This document shows, piece by piece, positions 40,883-49,301 of a stretch of 51,664 bases of DNA. The stretch spans positions 23,555 through 75,218 of the forward strand of contig FR893165.1 of assembly GCA_000433355.1 (NCBI GenBank), in the 5' to 3' direction. The number at the start of each line of letters is the position of its first letter. Within the stretch, counting starts at the first letter, position 1. A program made the position numbers and the translations under genes. The notes under the pieces are model-generated. The model did no database searches. It was given only the letters and a program-made list of their open reading frames with translations, and had not been told where the DNA came from. The stretch comes from Alistipes sp. CAG:435. Lineage in GTDB: Bacteria; Bacteroidota; Bacteroidia; Bacteroidales; UBA932.

Positions 40883-42652
40883 CTAAAATCCGCTATAGTC
40901 CGTCTGCAAATCCGTGCAGGAATAGACATTGACTTCTCCGCTGGTCGGGATTGTCTGCGTGGCGCGCACTTCCCAATTCTTCACCTTGGTCGGATCACCG
41001 CCAGGAGCCTCAATGTACCAATAATGCTGAGCAGTCGTTGTGGTCCATGTCGTCGTGTTCTTACCCAAATTGTTGAAATAATATGAGACAACACATATAT
41101 CAGGAACCTTGGACGGAACTCTCTTCATGTCACCGACTTTCTGACCGTTCTGGAAAAATTCCACTTTCCAGTTCTTGTCATCGTCATTCCATATAGCGGC
41201 GACAAAAGATCCTTTCAGATTTGAATTACCCTTGGCGGTAATATTGGCGGTTCCTCCTTTACCACCATCGTACCATGTGTACCGATATTTTCCTGAAGGT
41301 GTGCCATCCGTACCACCATAAATCTGGCTGCCGTTATAAACCCGCATTTGATACCCGACTTCATTCTTCGTGCCTTTGGTAACCCAGTTCTTGATGCTGT
41401 TCCCTTCGATCTCATAAAGGCTATAGCAATTAGGCGCGCCATTCACATTCATATTGCATGACCACCATGCACCGCAAGCGGCACCATGGACATGCTCGTA
41501 AACGGGTGTGCCACCCTTGGTTACATAAGAGGAGTGAATCCAGTTCTGAGGATAATGGGTGTGACCGACCATGATATGAGCCTCGTGGAATTCCGTAAGA
41601 AGTTTAAGGATCTCTGCATAATTCTTATCCTTGTTCACAGAGGCGCCGCCACTGTTTGCGCCTCCTCTGAAAGGAATATGGGCGCAGAACAGGATCATCT
41701 TGTTCTGTTTGTCTTTCACCAGATCCAAATCCGCCTTCAGCCATTTCAGCTGAGAACTCGTGACTCCAGCATCATAATCCCAGGTCTTGCCGCTTGTAGT
41801 AGTGACAAGGACATTGTCCATCACAACAATATGAACATCGCCTCTGTTAAAAGAATAATCCACCGGGCCGAAAAGATCGACATAGTTTTGCGTTGACTCA
41901 TACCGCGTGTTTGTCGATGCGTCATGGTCATGATTGCCGACCATATTATAGAACGGAATGTAATCAGTGCCGTTGGCCGAGAACTTTGACATGACATTAC
42001 GCATTGGCTTCCACTGAACGGTGTTGTCAAATGTGATGTCACCCATTGACATGATGTACACATTCTTATACTTACCATTCGCCTGTGAGGTCGAAATGAA
42101 ATTCCTCATGTCCGGCAATGTCTCCGTACGGAATCTCTCTCTGTCGGAATCAGTTTTACACTGTGGATCCCCAATGGCCAGATAAGTGAAATTCTTCTCA
42201 GGAGAATCAAGCGGTTCCAAAACAAAGTCGTTCCGGTTCTGACGGTTGTAGGAAATAGTCGATGTGGAGTAAAACAAAGGCAGTTTGGTCTCTTTGTCCA
42301 ACGCCACCTTATACTCTGACGGCAATGTATAGTACACATTGCGGCAATACCGGTTCGCCTTGAATTGGTAAACGCCATTGGCATCTGTCGTGGTAAAGGA
42401 ATACCCGTCTGTGACTGGTACACCAGCGATGCCCTTTCCGGTCTTGGAATCTGTGATCAGTCCGACAAGAGTGTTTGTGGACTCAATCGAGGTGCCATTG
42501 ATCACCGTCTCCGTTCCGGGAGTCGGCTTCGGATCCGGTTTGTCCGGAGTCGGATCATCGGCCCCATTCTTACCGCAAGCAACAACCCCCAGCATGAGGG
42601 CTGTTGCAGACATTAGACCGAATAAACTCTTTTTAAATCGTAATTTATTCAT
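40883..42652 (-). CDS. Surface/periplasmic lipoprotein metallophosphoesterase, copy 2
   Basis: 589 residues. Lipobox LGVVAC (Cys26) followed by an Asp/Pro-rich linker, then the same three-part architecture as copy 1: SKTGKGIAGVPVTDGY, core motifs GDPQCKTD, MGDITFDN, VGNHDHDA, GHTHYPQN, and a C-terminal domain ending TDYSGF. As a lipoprotein it is anchored to a membrane, whereas copy 1 has a plain signal peptide. It starts 18 nt after susD, so it is the third gene of the susC-susD unit, which suggests it acts on the ligand that the pair imports. Confidence 0.9.
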   Translation of the reverse strand: MNKLRFKKSLFGLMSATALMLGVVACGKNGADDPTPDKPDPKPTPGTETVINGTSIESTNTLVGLITDSKTGKGIAGVPVTDGYSFTTTDANGVYQFKANRYCRNVYYTLPSEYKVALDKETKLPLFYSTSTISYNRQNRNDFVLEPLDSPEKNFTYLAIGDPQCKTDSDRERFRTETLPDMRNFISTSQANGKYKNVYIMSMGDITFDNTVQWKPMRNVMSKFSANGTDYIPFYNMVGNHDHDASTNTRYESTQNYVDLFGPVDYSFNRGDVHIVVMDNVLVTTTSGKTWDYDAGVTSSQLKWLKADLDLVKDKQNKMILFCAHIPFRGGANSGGASVNKDKNYAEILKLLTEFHEAHIMVGHTHYPQNWIHSSYVTKGGTPVYEHVHGAACGAWWSCNMNVNGAPNCYSLYEIEGNSIKNWVTKGTKNEVGYQMRVYNGSQIYGGTDGTPSGKYRYTWYDGGKGGTANITAKGNSNLKGSFVAAIWNDDDKNWKVEFFQNGQKVGDMKRVPSKVPDICVVSYYFNNLGKNTTTWTTTTAQHYWYIEAPGGDPTKVKNWEVRATQTIPTSGEVNVYSCTDLQTDYSGF

Positions 42653-42670
42653 GTATAATAGTTTAAGATT

Positions 42671-44515
42671 TTAATCCTCCCAACCATAATTCTGGCCAAG
42701 ATTAGGATTCTTTGTCAAGGCTGTCGATGGAATAGGACGGACATAATCCCTGTCATTCCACTCAAGCTTGTAATTGTAAATAAGATATCCATGATCGCCC
42801 TCAGAGAGAGTCAAGTTCTGGTCTGCGGTTGAGGTACCTGTTTTATAAGCAAACTGAGAAACTTTAGATGCATTGAACTTATACGTTTCACCATTGAACT
42901 GGATGCCGTTCTTATACTCATCGGCGGTCACGTAGATACCCATCCAACCACTATTGTCTGTACCACGATCCACAATCAGATTCTGGCAAGCCCAACGGCT
43001 GAGATCCGAAGCGCGGAGGTTCTCACAGATCAACTCTGTAACCCTCTCTCTTCTTATCTCCAGCATGGTGTTTGAGAGAGCTGGATCACCATAGTATGAC
43101 TTCAGCCAGGCATCCTCGACATAACCGGCGGATGCAGGATAAATATTCTTGACACCTGCGCGCTTGCGAAGCTCTCCGACGGTCTCATTCCAGATGGTCT
43201 CATCAATCTGACCGAGCTCAGCCTTGGCCTCGGCGTAGTTCAAAAGAACCTCCGCGTAACGCAGGATAGGAATATCATTATCATTCCTTCCTTTAGAATA
43301 ATTCTCCTCCTTTTCCTGACTCCATTTCCTGAACTGATACCCGCTGAATGTATATGTAAAGTTCAGTTTCTTTGGGACGGATTCCCCTGCTAACGTCGTG
43401 TACAAGTGTCCCGGGCCGTGAACAGTGTTGAAAAGACGCCAATCCTTATTGTCAAACTCCTTCGTCACAGACACATCCGGCTTTGCCGGTGTTCCGTCAA
43501 GGTTAAGGAACATACGCACAAGGTTCTTGGTAGGGGCGGCCTTCTGATCGTACGTACTTGAGTTCACAACCCAAGTAAGCTCGTTATACACGTTAAGGTC
43601 ACCACCTTCATATTCCGCGGTCCAGATGGCCTCTTGGGACTTGCCGAAATCAGTGCTCCTCCAAATGTTGTCATACAAGGAAGCGACCTCCTTACCATCG
43701 GCAACCGAGACAGGTGATCCGGTAACAAGAGAGAACTCCTTGGAATCAATCACAGACTTGGCGGCTGTGGCGGCGGCGTTGAAGAAATCATCAGAAGACT
43801 CATACTGTCCTGACCATGCGTTGTTTGTAGCCGGGTTCACCGTATGGTACTTACGGAAAGAGCCCTCATACAGGCAGACTCTTGACATGAATGCCAATGC
43901 GACATATTTGTTGATCACGCCACTGTAAGTCTTCAGATCGGCGGACATGTTCTCGCTTGCGAATTTCAAATCCTCCAGAACATTGTGCATTACAAGCTCA
44001 CGGTCATCCCTGCCGGCGGTAAGGATAGGATCATCAACATTCACGACATGATCAATCCACGGAACATTGCTGAAAGTCTTCACTTTCGAGAAGTAGAAAT
44101 AGGCTCTCCAGAACCGGGCGACACCAAGATAATGATTGGCGACCTCATCCTTAAAGAGACTTCTGTTCTTTTCAATGCCTTCGATCATCTTGTTGACCCT
44201 GCGGATGCCTTTCCAGTCCCCTACAGCCCAACCGGTCTGCTTTACAGAGTTCCAAATGCCGGGACGATAAAAATCCGTCGAGGTCTGGGTGCAGATGAGA
44301 TCCGTATAATTATCACCCTTGCCGACAGTCTCTCCGCTTGGGCGATATTCCTCAATCAGTCCGTTGGAATATATCTCCAAATCACTTTCTGTCCTGAAGA
44401 AATTCTCGGCTGATATTTTATTGACCGGATCAGCTGTGAGAAAATCCTGACATGAAGACAACGCGAGAACAGACGCGGCTCCCAAAAGTAATTTAACTGC
44501 TATACTTGATTTCAT
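42671..44515 (-). CDS. SusD/RagB-family surface glycan-binding lipoprotein
   Basis: About 614 residues. Lipobox LALSSC in the signal sequence, then the SusD opening DFLTADPVNKISAENFFRTESDLE and TPR-type helices; the C-terminal ARYWACQNL-type segment and NLGQNYGWED end are typical. It caps the SusC channel and binds the ligand at the cell surface. ATG 44515 (MKSSIAV) is chosen; an ATG at 44527 would add four residues. Lies 21 nt after susC. Confidence 0.94.
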   Translation of the reverse strand: MKSSIAVKLLLGAASVLALSSCQDFLTADPVNKISAENFFRTESDLEIYSNGLIEEYRPSGETVGKGDNYTDLICTQTSTDFYRPGIWNSVKQTGWAVGDWKGIRRVNKMIEGIEKNRSLFKDEVANHYLGVARFWRAYFYFSKVKTFSNVPWIDHVVNVDDPILTAGRDDRELVMHNVLEDLKFASENMSADLKTYSGVINKYVALAFMSRVCLYEGSFRKYHTVNPATNNAWSGQYESSDDFFNAAATAAKSVIDSKEFSLVTGSPVSVADGKEVASLYDNIWRSTDFGKSQEAIWTAEYEGGDLNVYNELTWVVNSSTYDQKAAPTKNLVRMFLNLDGTPAKPDVSVTKEFDNKDWRLFNTVHGPGHLYTTLAGESVPKKLNFTYTFSGYQFRKWSQEKEENYSKGRNDNDIPILRYAEVLLNYAEAKAELGQIDETIWNETVGELRKRAGVKNIYPASAGYVEDAWLKSYYGDPALSNTMLEIRRERVTELICENLRASDLSRWACQNLIVDRGTDNSGWMGIYVTADEYKNGIQFNGETYKFNASKVSQFAYKTGTSTADQNLTLSEGDHGYLIYNYKLEWNDRDYVRPIPSTALTKNPNLGQNYGWED

Positions 44516-44548
44516 ATTAAAATTCATTAGAGTTTATCTTCCTTCAAA

Positions 44549-47500
44549 TTAGAAAGTAATGTTCAGACCGAAGGTGTATGTCTTGAGCATAGGATAGGTA
44601 TATCCCTGTCCCACACCGCTAAGACCTCCAACATTGTCACCGAAGTCAGAATCACCGAAACCAAGGGTCTCAGGGTCAAACATCTTGGTATGCTTGTAAA
44701 TCGGAGAGAAAGTCAGCAGATTCTCACCGGAGAAGTAAACCTTAAGCTTCTCGACGCGGATCTTCTTGGTAAGCTTGCTTGGGAAAGTATAGTCCACAGT
44801 GAGGTTCTTAAGTCTTACATAAGCGGCATTCTGCATGTAGTAGTCATTCTCGAACGTAAGAGGGCCGTCATTTCTGTTCGCGGCGTATGCCACCTGACGT
44901 GTGAAGTAAGGCTTGCTTGCGGCGTTGGTGACCACCCAGTTGGAAGTAGAGTAATCAACTTCCACAGCGTCCTGAGTATGAATCTTCGGCAGATAGCCAT
45001 AAGGACGGTTGTACATTCCCCAGAAGAATCCGGACTCGCAGCTTGGATACCAGTCACGCTTGCCTACGCCTTGCAGGAAGACACTGACGCCGATTCCGTT
45101 CCAGTTGGCGCCAAGGTTGATACCAAAATAATAGCGAGGGCTCTGATTGCCGATGCGCTCAAGGTCGCCATGGTCATCAAGAGTACCTTTGCCGTAGTCA
45201 ATCTTTCCGTCACCGTTGATGTCTATGAATTTAAGGTCTCCGGCATACGCCCTGAAGTTGGATCCGTTCTTGTGGAATTTATCGGTCGCCCAGTTGTTGG
45301 CCTCCTCATTGCTGAGGAAGTACCCGTCGGTCCTGAATCCCCAGATCTCACCAAGTTCCTTACCCTCATAGTAGTTGAGGATGTCACCGTTGATGTTATA
45401 GTACGTCTTCACCCAAGTGCGTGAATCCCAGACACTGGCCTTGATGTTATAATTGAAATCCTTACCGGCGAGTTTGAACGAGTCTCTCCAGCCGATCGTG
45501 GCTTCCCAACCCTTTGTCTGGATAGCGCCGTAGTTACCCTTAGGGGTGGAATCACCAAGCACCTCAGGAAGATCCGGACCCTGAATGAACATATCCTTGA
45601 CATCACGCACATAGTAGTCAGCCGAGATCGAGAGACGGCTCTTCAGGAAATCAGCGTCAAGTCCCACGTCATAAGTGGTGACAGTCTCCCAGGTAAGGTT
45701 GTCAGGAATGATCGCGGCGGCCGTTGTGTAAGGAACTTTTTCCCCGTTGATGAGTTTTGTGGATTTTGACACACCCATAAGCTCCAGGAATGAGTAAGGG
45801 TCGATGGTCGCGTTACCGAGGGAACCCACATTGGCGCGGAGTTTAAAGTTGTTCATCCAAGACTTGGCCCATTTCATCCAAGGCTCCTCGGACAGTCTCC
45901 AACCTACGGACGCTGAAGGGAAGAAACCCCATTGTGAATATGAAGGGAACAATGAGGAACCATCGTAACGTGCGGCCACCTCGACAATATACCTGTTGAG
46001 AAGAGTGTAGTTCACACGCCCGAAGAAACCGACCATGCTCTTGTCGTGACCACGATCCTCCACACCATACTCGTCAGACGCCATAAGTTCAAATGAAGGG
46101 ATGGAAGGATACAGAAGGTCTTTTCTGGTAAGATAAAAACGGCGATAGTTCGTCTTCTCAAGATTCCATCCAGCCACGATATTCAAATCATGGTTGTCAC
46201 CAAGTTTCGGAGTGTATGTCCCGACGATGTTTGAGGAGATGTAATCAGTGTTGAAACGCCAGTCTGACTTATAAGAGGAACTATTGTAAGTCTCCAAAGC
46301 ACCTGGGGCACTATAACCACTCTGGATGCAAGAGACTCTTGCCTGAGTGGAACGGATGGCTTTGTAAGTAAAGTCGCCTGTGAATTTCAGGACGTTCTTG
46401 ATCGGCTCGAAATCAAGAGTGGTGGATGTGATAATATCCAGTTTGTTATTTTCCTGATAAGTATTACCGTCTTCAAACGCACCGTACATACAAGAAGCGC
46501 CATAGAACGTAAGCGTACCGTCTTCATTAAATGCCGGATAGATTGGCTGTCCTCTATGCTCGAACTGGCGGAGAAGCGGCTGTGAACCACCTGACACCAT
46601 CGGCTGGTGATATTTACGCTTGAACACCGAGGTGTTATTGGTCAATTTCAACCAATCAGTAATCTTTATGGAACCCTTGGCGCGAAGATTGAACTGGTTG
46701 AAGTCCTCATTGCCAAGCTTATAGATACCGTCCTGTCCATAATAACGCCCACTGATGGCATAGCTAACCTTCTCTGACGCGCCATTGATGCTGAGGTTAT
46801 GGTTCTGTGTCATGTTCATGTCCTTGTAGAACATGTCAAGCCAGTTGGTGCTTCCATAGTAAGCATAGTTGCCGCCGAAACCGACATCCTTTCCGTCACC
46901 ATAAATCTTACCGTAATTCTCATAGGTAGGATCAGTTTTACGACGACGGAACTCCTCATGATAAGCCTCAGAATAGGTATTGGACCTGTTATTGACATTA
47001 CCAGGCAAAGAACCGGAGGAAGTCGGAGTGCGTTTGTCGTTCCTGAAGAACTCAACAAAGGTATCAAGCCACTGAAGGCCATCTGTGACAAGCTCGTCCT
47101 CCCACATGATGTTTCTTCTGTTCAATGAGACAGAGCCGTTGTAGTTCACGGAAATCTTGTCGGTCTTCGGAGCCTTGGTTGTCACGAGGATGACACCGAA
47201 AGCACCTCTGGCACCGTATACGGCAGCGGAGGCAGCATCCTTAAGGACAGCGACAGTTTCGATGTCCTCTGGATTCACTGTAGTGAGGTCTCCCTCGACT
47301 CCGTCGATGAGGACAAGGGCGCTGCTGCCCTGGCCGATCGAGTGCTTCTGGTTGCCTGCGCCACCACCGACCTTTTTTCTGGACTGATATGAAGTGCCAT
47401 TGCCACGGATGGTGATAGACCCTTGATGGGTAGGCTTACCGTCAGCCTGAACGATGTTCAACCCCGGGATCTGTCCCTGAAGAGACCTTGTCACATTGGA

Positions 47501-47971
47501 GTTGGTCCTGCCTTCAAGTTCCTCACCCGACAGGTTCTCGACGGCTCCCACCAACTGAGTCTTCTTGAGAGTACCATAACCGACCACAACAGTCGCGTCA
47601 AGCATCTGGGTGTCTTCCTGAAGAAGGATGTCCAATTTTGTTCTCTTGCTGACATTAACCTCTACAGTCTTATAACCGAAAAGCTGGCATACAAGGACAG
47701 CGTTGGCGTCAGCCTTGAGGGTGTACGCTCCGTTCGCATCAGTCGATGTACCCACAGATGTGCCCTTAACCATTACAACCGCCCCCGGAACAGGCTCATT
47801 GGTAGCGGCCTCTTTGACAAAACCTGATACAGTGAGTTTCTGAGCAAACACTTCAGATGGCACCAGAAACAAAAGAATCGCCATAACGGTCGTCATCAAA
47901 CCTTTCGTAAGCAATAACAATTGTCTACTCTTCCCCTTTTCGGGAGAAGAACTGGTTATTATGTGATTCAT
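44549..47971 (-). CDS. SusC/RagA-family TonB-dependent outer-membrane transporter
   Basis: 1140 residues. Signal peptide to about residue 44, a carboxypeptidase-D-like regulatory domain (about 47-125, VSGFVKEAATNEPVPGAVVMVKG), the plug (about 130-270, VVGYGTLKKTQLVGAVENLS and VLKDAASAAVYGARGAFGVILVTT) and a 22-strand barrel ending in FGLNITF. It imports a ligand across the outer membrane with energy from TonB. First gene of a susC-susD-phosphoesterase operon; its base composition is lower in GC than the housekeeping genes. Confidence 0.95.
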   Translation of the reverse strand: MNHIITSSSPEKGKSRQLLLLTKGLMTTVMAILLFLVPSEVFAQKLTVSGFVKEAATNEPVPGAVVMVKGTSVGTSTDANGAYTLKADANAVLVCQLFGYKTVEVNVSKRTKLDILLQEDTQMLDATVVVGYGTLKKTQLVGAVENLSGEELEGRTNSNVTRSLQGQIPGLNIVQADGKPTHQGSITIRGNGTSYQSRKKVGGGAGNQKHSIGQGSSALVLIDGVEGDLTTVNPEDIETVAVLKDAASAAVYGARGAFGVILVTTKAPKTDKISVNYNGSVSLNRRNIMWEDELVTDGLQWLDTFVEFFRNDKRTPTSSGSLPGNVNNRSNTYSEAYHEEFRRRKTDPTYENYGKIYGDGKDVGFGGNYAYYGSTNWLDMFYKDMNMTQNHNLSINGASEKVSYAISGRYYGQDGIYKLGNEDFNQFNLRAKGSIKITDWLKLTNNTSVFKRKYHQPMVSGGSQPLLRQFEHRGQPIYPAFNEDGTLTFYGASCMYGAFEDGNTYQENNKLDIITSTTLDFEPIKNVLKFTGDFTYKAIRSTQARVSCIQSGYSAPGALETYNSSSYKSDWRFNTDYISSNIVGTYTPKLGDNHDLNIVAGWNLEKTNYRRFYLTRKDLLYPSIPSFELMASDEYGVEDRGHDKSMVGFFGRVNYTLLNRYIVEVAARYDGSSLFPSYSQWGFFPSASVGWRLSEEPWMKWAKSWMNNFKLRANVGSLGNATIDPYSFLELMGVSKSTKLINGEKVPYTTAAAIIPDNLTWETVTTYDVGLDADFLKSRLSISADYYVRDVKDMFIQGPDLPEVLGDSTPKGNYGAIQTKGWEATIGWRDSFKLAGKDFNYNIKASVWDSRTWVKTYYNINGDILNYYEGKELGEIWGFRTDGYFLSNEEANNWATDKFHKNGSNFRAYAGDLKFIDINGDGKIDYGKGTLDDHGDLERIGNQSPRYYFGINLGANWNGIGVSVFLQGVGKRDWYPSCESGFFWGMYNRPYGYLPKIHTQDAVEVDYSTSNWVVTNAASKPYFTRQVAYAANRNDGPLTFENDYYMQNAAYVRLKNLTVDYTFPSKLTKKIRVEKLKVYFSGENLLTFSPIYKHTKMFDPETLGFGDSDFGDNVGGLSGVGQGYTYPMLKTYTFGLNITF

Positions 47972-48181
47972 TTCAATCGTAATAAATTTTCAATAAAAAT
48001 AATTACCAGAACCTATAGCAAGGTTCAAGATTCTGCGGCAAACTGAAATCCTTGGTTATTATTTCTAATGGTTTACAAGGTTATTATGGTTCTTTATCCT
48101 CGCATCAATGTTTTTAAATAATGAATATTTAGTACTATTAAACTTCAATGATTTTGTTAAAGCGCCCCTTTAGCAAAAAAA
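47972..48181. promoter_or_regulatory. susC upstream region with direct repeats
   Basis: 210 nt upstream of susC and downstream of the glycerophosphodiesterase. A 9-nt GGTTATTAT occurs at 48054-48062 and 48079-48087 (25-bp period), so it may bind a regulator. I see no clear TTTG/TAnnTTTG pair for susC; on the minus strand TAACCTTG is a near match. Confidence 0.35.
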
Positions 48182-49009
48182 CTATTTGTATTTCACAAAC
48201 GTGGCCTTTTCGTCCAAAAATTTCTTCACCTCGATGGCCCTGTCGCAGCACAGATACTCCGCACCGAGATACACGCCCAGCATGATGTCCTCAGGAGTCC
48301 TTGAAGGCCAAAGGGAAACGGCCAGACCGGCTTCCTTTGCCTTTTTCACCATGGAGCGCGTAGTACCATTCATGTTGCACCCGATCCGCTTGATTCCCAT
48401 AGCCTCCGCCATCTGGATGGTCTCATCACAAACCGGCTTGCTGAAAATCATGAGCATGTCAGCGTCCGGATGAAGTTTTCTCATCATATTCAAGGCATCT
48501 CTGCTGCTGGACGTGAACAGATAAGTGGAATGCTCCGGCTTCTTGGACATGACCGCCTTGTAGAGTTTGTCGCAATACTCGCGAAGGCGATCCTCCGGAT
48601 AACTTGATGTCGGACTGACCTTCATTTCAAACTCAACGTAGAGGTCATCCTTGTCCGAAAGGAAGCCCACAAGCTCATCAAGGAAAAGAATCTTGTTGCC
48701 CTGGAATGTTGTCAACTTGCGGATCTCATCAGATGTCATCGACTCGACCGCACCGGTGCACGGAGTCAATCTGGCGAACGTCTCATCGTGGTTCACAACA
48801 AGCTGTCCGTCCTTGCTCATTCTGATGTCGGTCTCAAAGCCCCTTATTCCTTGTTCATAGCAAGCCTTGAATGCCGGGAGCGTGTTCTCATCATACTCGA
48901 AACGGCTGGCGCGATGAGCGAAAAACTGTACGGTCTGAGACTGTGCGGACAAGTCCACCGCCCACACAGACAGCACAATAACAAATAAAAACCTTAATAC
49001 CTTCCTCAT
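48182..49009 (-). CDS. Secreted glycerophosphodiester phosphodiesterase
   Basis: 275 residues. Signal peptide (to about 23, ending VDLSAQ) and a GDPD TIM barrel: FFAHRASRFEYDENTLPAF, RGFETDIRMSKDGQLVVNHDE with catalytic Glu, Asp and His, and a C-terminal SLWPSRTPEDIMLGVYLGAE. It hydrolyses glycerophosphodiesters to an alcohol and glycerol phosphate. ATG 49009 gives a normal signal peptide. Same strand as susC but separated by 210 nt; it is divergent from the Cys-ladder lipoprotein gene. Confidence 0.9.
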   Translation of the reverse strand: MRKVLRFLFVIVLSVWAVDLSAQSQTVQFFAHRASRFEYDENTLPAFKACYEQGIRGFETDIRMSKDGQLVVNHDETFARLTPCTGAVESMTSDEIRKLTTFQGNKILFLDELVGFLSDKDDLYVEFEMKVSPTSSYPEDRLREYCDKLYKAVMSKKPEHSTYLFTSSSRDALNMMRKLHPDADMLMIFSKPVCDETIQMAEAMGIKRIGCNMNGTTRSMVKKAKEAGLAVSLWPSRTPEDIMLGVYLGAEYLCCDRAIEVKKFLDEKATFVKYK

Positions 49010-49108
49010 AACTTGACATAAATAAGTTCGCATATACCATGATACCCTACCGGGTAACCTTCCACAGCGAATTTCAGACTTACGACTAAAAACGATTGAA
49101 AGGATTCA

Positions 49109-49116
49109 CAAAAATA
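49109..49116 (-). promoter_or_regulatory. Putative -7 box of the glycerophosphodiesterase gene
   Basis: Minus-strand TATTTTTG, about 99 nt before ATG 49009, with no -33 box at the expected distance. A small GGGTA-type hairpin lies between (TACCCTACCGGGTA near 49043). Confidence 0.4.
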
Positions 49117-49137
49117 CAAAAAAAATCAGTCTCCGCC

Positions 49138-49168
49138 TTGCATTTTTCATTTAACTTGAATATCTTTG
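49138..49168 (+). promoter_or_regulatory. Promoter of the Cys-ladder lipoprotein gene
   Basis: TTG (49138-49140), a 20-nt spacer, then TATCTTTG (49161-49168). The leader to ATG 49302 would be about 125-130 nt, unusually long for this window. Confidence 0.6.
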
Positions 49169-49301
49169 TCTCAGGCAAACTGAAATAAAGTTCACTTTCG
49201 AGTGACATCTTACATCTTTCTGATGGTTGTTAAGGGTGCTTAAGAAGCATAGCCTTAATTTTAGTATTTACAGTTTCCAACTAACAATCACTAAAGAAAA
49301 T

